A program made the position numbers and the translations under genes. DNA of 64,000 nt from JAOAPG01 sp963791575 (lineage in GTDB: Bacteria > Acidobacteriota > Terriglobia > Terriglobales > Acidobacteriaceae): assembly GCA_963791575.1 (NCBI GenBank), contig CAWBSY010000022.1, forward strand, positions 1 through 64,000, written 5' to 3'. Numbering within the stretch: position 1 is the stretch's first letter; every line of letters begins with the position of its first letter. The notes under the pieces were generated by a model, which did not search any database, was not told where the DNA came from, and worked only from the letters and a program-made list of their open reading frames with translations. Shown here piece by piece: positions 40,209 through 47,896 of the stretch.

Positions 40209-41069
40209 TTATTTTTCGTTGCCGCCCGGGCCCGCATCGAGACGTGGTACGAGCTCCGTCATGGTGTAGTGCACAAATTGAGAACCTAGTCCTGTCAGTA
40301 CATATTGCTTGGTGTCCTCGAACGCGGACTCCATTGTATTGGACGATGTTGTCCCTCTGGGTGATCTCGTTTTTTTCATGAACCTGCCACCATAATCTGA
40401 TTCGCGCGGCTGCCTTATCACGCCACCCGTTGAGAGGTCACGGATAAGCATCCTGTAGAGGTCTGCTTCAGGAGAGTCATCGCGCGGGATAGGATGACCA
40501 TAAACAGCAACCCAAATATCGTATCTGGTCGGCCCTTGATTTTTATGGATCTCACGGATCACCGCGAAATGTGCCTCGTGATATACGTCAATCCAATCCA
40601 AGAATAATCTCACGATGTCATCGGAAACAATTCTGGTTCCTCCGGCATTCGTAATCAGCTGTACAAGGAGTCGACGCTTCTCTTCAGTATCCGCTATATC
40701 CCATTCACGAAATGTCTTGCGAACTAATGTGAGGTATCCCTCGCTTGTAACCCTCTCTTCGACCTCTTTTCCGAATGCCTCAAGTCTCGCTGCTATTTGT
40801 TCAAGGGTAGTGCGCAGCTTTTGAAGTTTCTCCTGATGTTCCCGCAACCACTCTTGGAGCAAATCTACTCGTTTGATTTCTGCGTCAGCTGCAACGTAAG
40901 AGGCAGCCGCTGAAATGATGCTCCCAAGCCATGGAATGCTTCCGAGGGCCGCCAAGGCAACAGCGTCGAATATCCGCCGCTTATCTGAGGGGGATGCCGA
41001 TTCAATTTCGGCGTGGATCGACTCTATGACGTAGTCTGTCGGGACGATCTCGTCTTGTTTTTCTTCCAT
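40209..41069 (-). CDS. uncharacterised protein with hydrophobic hairpin and helical domain
   Basis: About 286 residues from ATG 41069 (an upstream start at 41153 is possible). After an acidic N-terminus there is a Gly/Ala/Ile-rich hydrophobic stretch (~residues 40-62, AVALAALGSIPWLGSIISAA), then a coiled-coil-like helix (LLQEWLREHQEKLQKLRTTL), and a compact helical domain (EEKRRLLVQLITNAG, DIVRLFLDWIDVYHEAHFAV) followed by a basic, Gly-rich tail. No signal peptide. I recognise the pattern as a scattered conserved hypothetical family, but not its function; a membrane-active effector is only one possibility. The frame is intact although neighbours are broken. Confidence 0.6.
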   Translation of the reverse strand: MEEKQDEIVPTDYVIESIHAEIESASPSDKRRIFDAVALAALGSIPWLGSIISAAASYVAADAEIKRVDLLQEWLREHQEKLQKLRTTLEQIAARLEAFGKEVEERVTSEGYLTLVRKTFREWDIADTEEKRRLLVQLITNAGGTRIVSDDIVRLFLDWIDVYHEAHFAVIREIHKNQGPTRYDIWVAVYGHPIPRDDSPEADLYRMLIRDLSTGGVIRQPRESDYGGRFMKKTRSPRGTTSSNTMESAFEDTKQYVLTGLGSQFVHYTMTELVPRLDAGPGGNEK

Positions 41070-41153
41070 TGATAACCTATTGATTCTTGACTCTTGAGAG
41101 ATACGATCCACAGGCGGCTCTTGCAAGTTCGTAGGTGATCTTCTCGTCCGCAC

Positions 41154-41507
41154 CCAGCGTTACGACCGGAGTCAGCTTTCACCGACTCCGGTTTTGTCGC
41201 TGATTACGGCCTACGCCATTTGTCTCTACCGCCCGTGTCCGTATCTCGGGCGGGTGGCCCACCCTTCGCTTGTAAATTCCTTTTTCACTGACGGAAGTGA
41301 GGGTGCCCCATCCTTGCGTTTTTTGCAAGGGTGGGACCAGATGCTGCTAATCCGTTATCGAGATTCACGCCCCACCCTTCGCAAAATGCGCGAAGGATGG
41401 GGAACAGTCGGGCGATGCCAGTGAAATCGAAATTGTGGGAAGGTGGCCAATGGGACCTGAAAGGCAACCGTTTGAAAACGGCAGTCACATCCGAGAGAAT
41501 ACGAACC
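41154..41507. repeat. intergenic stretch with three hairpin repeats
   Basis: A perfect 9-bp stem ACCGGAGTC/GACTCCGGT (41165-41192, then TTT) lies just upstream of the hypothetical gene. Two related hairpins follow: CCCCATCCTTGC ... GCAAGGGTGGG (~41306-41335) and CCCCACCCTTCGC ... GCGAAGGATGGGG (~41371-41402). A fragment of the same type occurs at 45423-45450. No gene is seen. Confidence 0.7.
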
Positions 41508-41863
41508 ATGACCACCAGCAGCGACGTCGCACTTGACATATTCTATGCACTTAAACCTGCAAAGTATGCGTTCATGGAATCATTGAGTCTGAAGCAATCC
41601 CTAGATCCGGCGGAATGGGACGGCTTCGCGATTGTGCTACAGCTTGCGTCTTCCGCTGAACTGAGTCCAAACGTCTGTATTTGCAATGTAGTGGTGTTAG
41701 AGACCTGCGCTTCGGGTCGTTCCAAGGATTAATGCGATACGTTGTAGATATACGATCTCTTCGGGCAGATCAGCTGGAAGATCGGAACTATCGGATCGTC
41801 GAGAGCGAACACAACTTGTTCTCATTTACTTGCCGCGATTTCACAGCGAATATTCGCGATTAG
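41508..41863 (+). CDS. small hypothetical protein (probable frameshift)
   Basis: From ATG 41508 the frame runs about 65 residues (ALDIFYALKPAKYAFMESLS, DPAEWDGFAIVLQLASSAEL), then the frame ending at 41863 continues with DLRFGSFQGLMRYVVDIRSL and ESEHNLFSFTCRDFTANIRD. One missing base near 41700 would give a single protein of ~118 residues. Hydrophobicity and length suggest a compact alpha/beta domain. No family recognised. Confidence 0.45.
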
Positions 41864-41927
41864 GCACATACTCCCAGGCCCGTATAGTCCGGGGTTTACG
41901 TGGGAAAAATTTGGTGGTACATCCAAA

Positions 41928-41957
41928 AATGCGAAGCCGCCCTTCTTGTCGCCATCA
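41928..41957 (-). pseudogene. short fragment related to the 46.6-47.0 kb gene
   Basis: GCGAAGCCGCCCTTCTTGTCGCCATC here matches GCGAAGCCGCCCTTCTTTTCGCCATC at 46674-46699 with one mismatch. On the minus strand it reads DGDKKGGFAF, like DGEKKGGFAM of that gene. It directly follows the stop codon of the barrel-PDZ gene, so a paralogue once lay here. Confidence 0.6.
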
Positions 41958-41958
41958 C

Positions 41959-42837
41959 TTAGTGACCTCCTATAATAACGGTTGTTTCTGATTGCCACTG
42001 GCCGTGAAGTAGATACCCAAGTCGAATGGTGCTTCCCGATGCGAGGCCCGACAGGGCGGTCGCAAGTTCCATTGGCGTCTTGATCTGCGATCCGTTTACG
42101 GCGTTGATGACGTCACCCAGGTGAAGCCCCGCTAGGGCGGCGAGGCCATTGGGAGCGACATCGGTTATCTGTGCTCCGTCGTTAGTCGGACGAGGCTCGA
42201 CGACTAAACCAAGGGTCAGGACCTGCATCCCTTCGCTTCGAGACTCGCTCGGGTTGCGGGCTGCCGCTGTTGTGTTGGGCTCGCAATGGTTCCAGTAGTG
42301 TGTCCGAAGGTAAAGACTACGCCGGCAGACACGCGAAAATTGTTCTGCGTAAATGGCGGCCCGCCGAATAGATTGTGACGGCTCAGCACATAATCGCCCG
42401 AGCCTTCCAGTCCGACGTATTTTGAAAACTTGAACAGGGCTCCCCCGCCGAGAGCACTGGCAAACGAGCTATTTGTGGCGGATACTCCAAGAGCGCTTCC
42501 ACCAAAGTCGTCAATACCGAATAGTGCGTGAACGAACGCCCATTTGTAATGCAGGCGAGGCCCAAATGTTAATGCGAAGTCGCGAAGGTAAACGTTAACG
42601 CCATCAATGCTCTTCCGTTTGTAATAGCCACTGAAATTTGTTTCTGCACCAACCCACTGATTCATGTTCGCGACAAAGGAAAAGTTACCTCCATTTGCGC
42701 TCTGTCGCGGCCCTATGTCATTGAGGTCGGCATTGAGATAGGAGTAGCCGAAGAAGACTTCAGCGAGGGGTGTGTCTTGTGAGAAGGCAGGAATGGTGAA
42801 GCAAAACAACAGAGACAAAAACCCAGGCGTAGCGCAT
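41959..42837 (-). CDS. secreted beta-barrel-like protein with C-terminal PDZ domain (frameshifted in this sequence)
   Basis: An ATG at 42837 (AAAGGAAC upstream) starts a signal peptide that changes frame in the T-rich run near 42818 (VFVSVVLL then FTIPAFSQD). A ~180-residue barrel-like region follows (FFGYSYLNADLND, NMNQWVGAETNFSGYY, LTFGPRLHYKWAFVHALFG, NNFRVSAGVVFTFG). A second frame change near 42225 joins it to a PDZ domain (ITDVAPNGLAALAGLHLGDV, VNGSQIKTPMELATALS, IRLGYLLHG). The PDZ part has no signal of its own, so a single ~292-residue fused protein is more likely than two genes. PDZ after a barrel is unusual. Confidence 0.6.
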
Positions 42838-42979
42838 TACGTTCCTTTCGGGTATTTAATTGCCCGAGAGATGGTGAAAATGGCGTGACCGAAGGGAATG
42901 AAAGCTGGGCCAATCTGGGGTATGCGAGATAAAATGGCACAGTTGCGATCGTATATTGTTGATACTAATTAAGAGATGG

Positions 42980-44545
42980 GAAAATGTTGCGCCCTGCGGG
43001 GCGTAGCGGATCAAATTGATGTCGTTACGGCGTGGCTGAAGCCATGCCCTTTCACAAAACTGGACGGCGAGTTTGGAGGTTCCGAGCTTTGCTCGGCCGG
43101 ACAGCCCCTTCGGCTACGCTCAGGGCAGGCTCAAGGGTGACTGTCCCTACGTGAGCGTGGTGGTTACATGGGGGTGGTGCTGCCATGCATTTACAGTAAT
43201 GCGGACGGGCGGGGACACCCGTCGCTACATTGACTAGCCAATTAGAAGATTTTTCAGACGAAGTGTCCTAAGAGACCGATCAGGACTACGCGCCAACACT
43301 ACAAATCCAGAATAGAAAGTTTTTCGGTCAGCTTCGGGGAATGATTTCTTTCTTGTCCATGGTCGGAGTTTAAACCGGTGTCAGGCGGTATGTCCCGAGT
43401 AGTGCGGTCGCGCCCTGCGGGCGTGAATTCCCTTGAACTCTCTTAATCGCAGCGCTGAAGCGACTGCGCCACCCGAAAATCTCGCGCAGAGGTGCCGAGC
43501 TTTGCTCGGCCGGACAGCCCCTTCGGCTACGCTCAGGGCAGGCTCAAGGGCGACTGTCCCTACGTGAGCGTGGTGGTTACATGGGCAGGGTGCTGCCATG
43601 CATTTACAGTAATGCGGACGGGCGGGGACGCCCGTCGCTACATTGATTATCCAATTAGAAGATTTTTCCGGACGAAATGTCCTAAGGGACCGATCAGGAT
43701 TACGCCGCCAACACACAAATCCAGAATAAAAAGTTTTCGGTTAACTTTCGGGAATTGATTTCCTTGTGTCCAGTGGTCGAAATTAAGCTGGCATGAAGCG
43801 GTATGTCCCGAGTAGTGGGGTCGCGCCCTGCGGGGCGTGATTTCCTCGAACCCTCTTGATCGCAGCGCTGAAGCGACTGCGCCACCCAAAATCTCGCGCA
43901 GGGGTGCCGAGCTTTGCTCGGCTGGACACCCCGTTGGGCCGAGGGCGGCTGTCCCTGCGTGGGCTTGGTTGCGTGACATGGTTGATGCCATGCGTTTGCA
44001 GGATTCCGGACGGGCGAGGACGCCCGGCGATACATTGATTTGCCAATTAGAAGATTTACGAAACGAAGTGTCCTAAGAGACCGATCAGGATTACGCCGAA
44101 CACCACAAATCCAGAATAGAAAGTTTTCAGTCAACTTTGGTGAATTGATTTTTTTCTTGTCCATGGCCGGAGTTTAAACCGGTGTGAGGCGGTATGTCCC
44201 GAATAGTGAGGTCGCGCCCTGCGGGGGCGTGAACTGCCTTCAGCGTTTATAGTCGCAGCGGCTGAAGCGACTGCGCCACCCAAAATCTGGGAGCAGCGCA
44301 GAGGTGCCGAGCTTTGCTCGGCTGGACAGCCCGGCTTCGGCTGCGCTCAGGGCAGGCTCAAGGGCGACTGTCCCTGCGTGGGCTTGGTTGATGCCATACG
44401 CTTAGAGTAATCCGGACGGGCGAGGACGCCCGTCTCTACATTGGAAAGGCGGCGGATAGGAGTGTCCGCCCTACACTTGCACTCGCGGGCGAGGGCGCCC
44501 GCGCCACACGATTCTCCGAATTCCCAAAATGGTGTCAAGAGGGGG
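42980..44545. repeat. tandem array of ~400-bp composite repeats
   Basis: About 3.5 diverged copies in direct orientation. The anchor GCTTTGCTCGG occurs at 43085, 43499, 43911 and 44311 (spacings 414, 412, 400); the anchor CGGTATGTCCCGA at 43386, 43799 and 44190. Each unit holds, in order: CACAAATCCAGAATAGAAAG, CGGTATGTCCCGA, GCGCCCTGCGGGGCGTGA, GCTGAAGCGACTGCGCCACC, GTGCCGAGCTTTGCTCGG, a C/G-rich CTCAGGGCAGGCTCAAGGGC segment, and the REP-like GGACGGGCGGGGACGCCCGT with GCTACATTGA. The 3' end (44448-44545) is a different module that recurs at 47281-47375. Open frames through the array follow the repeat and do not look like genes. Confidence 0.9.
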
Positions 44546-44606
44546 AAAGCGCGCTTTTGGAGCTATGTTGCTGCAAGCAATCCAAATATAAAGTGAGCTA
44601 ATGTGG

Positions 44607-44635
44607 CGCAATTACCTATTGCGGATTGATATAAT
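44607..44635 (+). promoter_or_regulatory. promoter -10 with upstream inverted repeat
   Basis: TATAAT at 44630-44635 matches a -10 box exactly. Instead of a good -35 box, a perfect inverted repeat CGCAAT-TACCT-ATTGCG (44607-44623) sits at the -35 position, as expected of a promoter dependent on or blocked by a regulator. Transcription would start near 44642. Confidence 0.6.
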
Positions 44636-44641
44636 GAGAGT

Positions 44642-44754
44642 AGAAGCTTATTAAAGTTCTGGGGTAAGAGCGACACAGGAAATAATCGGCAAAAGCAAAA
44701 GTAATCATCGAAAAATCATATTGAAAGGGACGCGGCCTTCGGGTCGCGTTTTTT
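44642..44754 (+). ncRNA. candidate small RNA or attenuated leader (~113 nt)
   Basis: Between the TATAAT box and a strong terminator lie about 110 bases with no open reading frame of note. The RNA is A-rich in the middle (CGGCAAAAGCAAAAGTAATC) and could be single-stranded there, as in Hfq-bound RNAs. The terminator ends 14 bases before the ATG of the nuclease-fold gene, so the unit is either an independent small RNA or a leader controlling that gene by attenuation. The start is inferred from the -10 box only. Confidence 0.45.
44730..44754 (+). terminator. strong intrinsic terminator before the nuclease-fold gene
   Basis: ACGCGGCC-TTCG-GGTCGCGT: an 8-bp stem (one G-U pair) capped by a C(UUCG)G tetraloop and followed by six Ts. 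It lies immediately upstream of, not after, a coding region. Confidence 0.88.
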
Positions 44755-44767
44755 ATTGGCCTCCATA

Positions 44768-45226
44768 ATGACTATTAAACAAGCGGCAAATGGGCGGGCG
44801 ATCCGGAAGAACATCAAGAATGCGAAGCAGCGGGGAGAGTGGGCGGAGGCACAGTTCATGGCGAGGGCGGCGGGATATGGGATGGGAGTGTCGAAAGCCC
44901 TGGGGAGATTAGTTGCGCGATACGATTTTGTGGTCGAAACGAAAGGCGGATTCTTACGGGTGCAGGTGAAATCGACGCAGCGCAAAGAAGAGAATTCTTA
45001 CGCTTGCGCGGTGCATCCGAATTTGCACACGCGTCCTTATGCGAAAGGGGAGCTGGATTTTATTGCGGCTTACGTGATTCCGGAAGACATCTGGTACATC
45101 ATTCCGGCGGCGAAGGTGGTGAATGGGAAGATGGGATTGATCAGTTTGTCGCCGTCGATCCCGGGACATGAGTACGAACGTTATATGGAGGCGTGGGATT
45201 TGTTGCGGGCGAAACGGCGGAGGTGA
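44768..45226 (+). CDS. PD-(D/E)XK nuclease-fold protein (group I intron endonuclease-like)
   Basis: 152 residues from ATG 44768. The catalytic pattern is visible: an N-terminal helix with Glu (KQRGEWAEAQFMARAAGYGM), then RYDFVVET (Asp) and LRVQVKST (Q-x-K), the PD-(D/E)XK core arrangement, followed by LDFIAAYVIPEDIWYIIPA. The family (PDDEXK_5) is named for a group I intron homing enzyme but is common as a free gene. There is no intron here, and no ribosome-binding site is obvious. The gene sits directly after the candidate small RNA and the repeat array. Confidence 0.7.
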   Translation: MTIKQAANGRAIRKNIKNAKQRGEWAEAQFMARAAGYGMGVSKALGRLVARYDFVVETKGGFLRVQVKSTQRKEENSYACAVHPNLHTRPYAKGELDFIAAYVIPEDIWYIIPAAKVVNGKMGLISLSPSIPGHEYERYMEAWDLLRAKRRR

Positions 45227-45464
45227 GGAGGGCGATTGCGCCTGCGGGACGTGACTAGTGTCTATATGGCACGGCTGAAGCCGATTCCCTTCCACAGAAC
45301 TGCGGAGTAGCGGAGAGGTGCCGAGCTTTGCTCGGCTGGACAGCCGGGGGCGGCTGTCCTTATGTGGGCATGGTGGGCTCATGAGCCCCGGCGCTTCTTT
45401 TTCCGGCACCTAACTGAGGCTGCCCCATCCTTCAGGCTTTTCGAAGGATGCACAACGGTGAAGC
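45227..45464. repeat. partial copy of the composite repeat
   Basis: GAGGTGCCGAGCTTTGCTCGGCTGGACAGCC-type sequence at ~45315-45345 and the following GGGGGCGGCTGTCC match the array unit. A hairpin fragment (CCCCATCCTTCAGGCTTTTC, ~45423) of the kind seen at 41.3 kb follows. No gene. Confidence 0.75.
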
Positions 45465-46151
45465 TCATTTGCACCCAATGCTGGGATTGTCCTTTGCCAA
45501 TTCCAGACACGCCTTGCGCAGCTTCTCTCTCTTCGCTGCGTCGGCAAGACTCTCGCTGGCCGTCGTAGCCACGGGAACCGCAGGAGCCACGGGATCAGCT
45601 TGCGGGGCTGATGTAGACAATGCAACTGGTACCACTTCAGCTTTAGATGTCGTTTGCACGGCAGGTTGAACCGAGGGCTGCGCAGGAGGAGCTGATGGAG
45701 TCTGTTGCGCGTTGAGACGGCCATGCGTTTGCCAATCGGATACGATTAAATTGCAAGCGTCTTTGGCAGCATTGCCTACGGTGTGAGTAGCATTGGTTCC
45801 GATAACGTCTCCCGCTTTGTTGGCGACCTGAATTTGGCTGTTACTGCGAAGCAGCCCGCGATTTTGTTTGGATTCGCGGTTCATCATGACGATGTAGTCG
45901 GCATTCGCCTGATTAATTGAAACGATCACACCGGAGCAATCTTTTTGGAAGTCTTTGGTAATTTCCATGCTCTCGTCGTGGGCGTCAATCGTCGATTTTG
46001 ATCCCCACGCTCCCCAGTGCCGTCCATCTCCACCACTACCGTTGCTGCTGACATTTTCCGATCCCTTGCCTTGAACGAACACACGTGGCTTGTCCTGAGC
46101 AGTCGCCGATAACGTAAATGCGAATAGAGCGAGCAATAGTAGCTTTTTCAT
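45465..46151 (-). CDS. secreted protein of unknown function
   Basis: 228 residues with signal peptide (LLLLALFAFTLSATAQ) and AAGAAGAGAG upstream of ATG 46151. The first ~135 mature residues look folded (RVFVQGKGSENV, ADYIVMMNRESKQNRGL, ACNLIVSDWQTHGRLN); a Pro/Ala/Val/Gln-rich linker (~150-200) leads to a short C-terminal helix with two cysteines (RKACLELAKDNPSIGCK). No family function is known to me; similar proteins seem frequent in acidobacteria. Confidence 0.65.
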   Translation of the reverse strand: MKKLLLLALFAFTLSATAQDKPRVFVQGKGSENVSSNGSGGDGRHWGAWGSKSTIDAHDESMEITKDFQKDCSGVIVSINQANADYIVMMNRESKQNRGLLRSNSQIQVANKAGDVIGTNATHTVGNAAKDACNLIVSDWQTHGRLNAQQTPSAPPAQPSVQPAVQTTSKAEVVPVALSTSAPQADPVAPAVPVATTASESLADAAKREKLRKACLELAKDNPSIGCK

Positions 46152-46234
46152 GATTCTCTCTTCTTTCTTTTATGGTCCACAAGATATCCATCGAAGTATG
46201 AAGCCGTTATAGGAAGATGCAAGTGACATTCGTC

Positions 46235-46450
46235 ACATGTCCTTTCGCAGGATCAGACCGGGGGCGACACCACAAATCCAGAATAGAAAGTTTTCCGGCC
46301 AACTTTGGAAAATTGATTTTTTTCTTATCCATGGTCGGAGCTTAAACCGGTGTGAGGCGGTATGTCCCGAATAGTGAGGTCGCGCCCTGCGGGGGCGTGA
46401 ATTCCCTTGAACCCTCTTAATCGCAGTGCTGAAGCGACTGCGCCACCCAA
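46235..46450. repeat. partial copy of the composite repeat
   Basis: The stretch from CACAAATCCAGAATAGAAAG (~46270) through CGGTATGTCCCGAATAGTGA (46358) to GCTGAAGCGACTGCGCCACC (~46445) repeats the first half of the array unit in the same orientation, ending just before the GCTTTGCTCGG module. It separates two exported-protein genes. Confidence 0.88.
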
Positions 46451-46567
46451 ATCCCACACGCATCGTCCACACGATTCTTGTCAGAAATGCATAGATCCTT
46501 CGTCGGCAGGCCTTCGTGTTGCGAACGCCTGGTTCCTCATGATGACAAATTTTTTAGAGAATAGCGT

Positions 46568-47035
46568 TTAGTTTTTTACAGTCATGGCGTCGGAGTCTAC
46601 GGCTTTCTTTCCTGTGACTCCCTCGAGTCCCGCCAGCACTCCTCGATAATCGTTCTTATCACACTGCATGGCGAAGCCGCCCTTCTTTTCGCCATCGGCC
46701 CAGGTCAATCCGACGAAGTGTTTCTTTGATTTGGTGAGGGCCATCAGAGCGCCGACGCCGAGGGAGATCACAGCCAGTCCGATGGCCGCTCCCACTCTGC
46801 GGTGGACATCTTGTCCGTAACTGATCTCGGTAACCGCCGAAGCCGGAATTGTTATGACATCGCCTTTGTCGCGTACGAGCCGGACCTGATTCGAGTCGAT
46901 GAACAATTTCATGCCCGTTCCTGCTTTGGTGTCGGCGATGGAACCTCCGTCGTACGTGACTTTGTAACTATTCTCACTTGCGAAGAGCGTTAGCGGCATG
47001 GCAAGACACAGAACAACTGCCAGGAACTTATTCAT
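46568..47035 (-). CDS. exported protein of unknown function
   Basis: 155 residues from ATG 47035 with a strong AAGGAGAAGGA site. A signal peptide (KFLAVVLCLAMPLTLFA) is followed by a small beta-rich part (VTYDGGSIADTKAGTGMKLF, ITIPASAVTEISYG), a membrane-like segment (GAAIGLAVISLGVGALMAL) and a soluble end (LTWADGEKKGGFAMQCDKND). A fragment of a paralogue lies at 41928-41957. Function unknown. Confidence 0.7.
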   Translation of the reverse strand: MNKFLAVVLCLAMPLTLFASENSYKVTYDGGSIADTKAGTGMKLFIDSNQVRLVRDKGDVITIPASAVTEISYGQDVHRRVGAAIGLAVISLGVGALMALTKSKKHFVGLTWADGEKKGGFAMQCDKNDYRGVLAGLEGVTGKKAVDSDAMTVKN

Positions 47036-47199
47036 TCCTTCTCCTTAAATTTCACAAATTGGTGGAAATGGCCCGGGTGGAGATGATTGACTGCGACGCA
47101 ATATCAGCGGCATCGTGAAGGTAGGGCAAGGCGAGAATTTACGATATGGCACGATGGTGCCACGGAATCCGGATTAATAGTGTCCATTGACTGCCAGGG

Positions 47200-47375
47200 C
47201 AATTCCGAGCTTCGCTCGGCTGGACAGCCGGGGGCGGCTGTCCCTACGTGAGTATGGTTAATTTATGCAGAAGCAAAATCAAAGGCGCGCATAGGAGTGT
47301 CCGTCCTACACTTGCTCTCGCAAGCAAGGGCGCCCGCGCCACACAATTCTCGCATTTCCAAAATGGTGTCAAGAG
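47200..47375. repeat. partial copy of the composite repeat and its 3' module
   Basis: TTCCGAGCTTCGCTCGGCTG (~47203) and GGGGGCGGCTGTCCCTACGT match the array unit. Next, ATAGGAGTGTCCGTCCTACA to CAAAATGGTGTCAAGAG (47289-47375) matches the array's 3' module at 44456-44541 (ATAGGAGTGTCCGCCCTACA to the same end). The broader gap 47036-47508 holds no gene. Confidence 0.88.
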
Positions 47376-47508
47376 CCCTCGTCAGAAATGACACGACTAT
47401 TTAGCTCTTGGTCATACGGGATGCACTGTATCGCAATGTCCCCGCAAGTGCTCATAAAATCTGCTGAGTTCTGGGAAATCTAAAGTAGAAATTAAAGAGG
47501 AGAGAGTC

Positions 47509-47817
47509 TTGAAACGAAAATTTGGAAATGCAGCAGTAGTAGCGCTGATGGCAGGGGCACTTTTGTTATCTCTGGCGGCACCGCAAGCGCACGCCGATAA
47601 CAGAGAAAGGTGCCAGCATGCCATTGAAAAGGCAGAGGTGCGGCTGGACAAGGCGATCCGGAGGCACGGCGATCATAGCCGCGAAGCGGAGGACCGACGA
47701 CGAGATTTGAATGCCGAACGGGAGCGTTGCTGGAATGAGAACCACCAGTGGTGGAACGGAAGAGAACATCGCTGGGAGACAGAGCACAATTGGGACAACG
47801 ATCACGATCGTCACTGA
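47509..47817 (+). CDS. small secreted charged protein
   Basis: 102 residues from TTG 47509, chosen for its AGAGGAG site six bases upstream. Signal peptide (NAAVVALMAGALLLSLAAPQAHA) and then a helical, highly charged mature part rich in Arg/Glu/His/Trp (CQHAIEKAEVRLDKAIRRHG, ERCWNENHQWWNGREHRWET). Two cysteines could pair. Function unknown. Confidence 0.6.
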   Translation: MKRKFGNAAVVALMAGALLLSLAAPQAHADNRERCQHAIEKAEVRLDKAIRRHGDHSREAEDRRRDLNAERERCWNENHQWWNGREHRWETEHNWDNDHDRH

Positions 47818-47896
47818 GGCGGTGTCTTTATACCCGCTTAGGGCGTGGAACGCAGCAACTCGGCTCCGGCCTTGTACGTAGGAAAACAGCAGAAAC

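Noticed and set aside
43492..44164. Several ORFs of 80-154 residues within the tandem array
   Set aside because: They repeat with the DNA units on both strands, lack starts with ribosome-binding sites and have no protein features.
42980..44450. CRISPR array
   Set aside because: Units are ~400 bp and diverged, without short identical repeats, spacers or cas genes.
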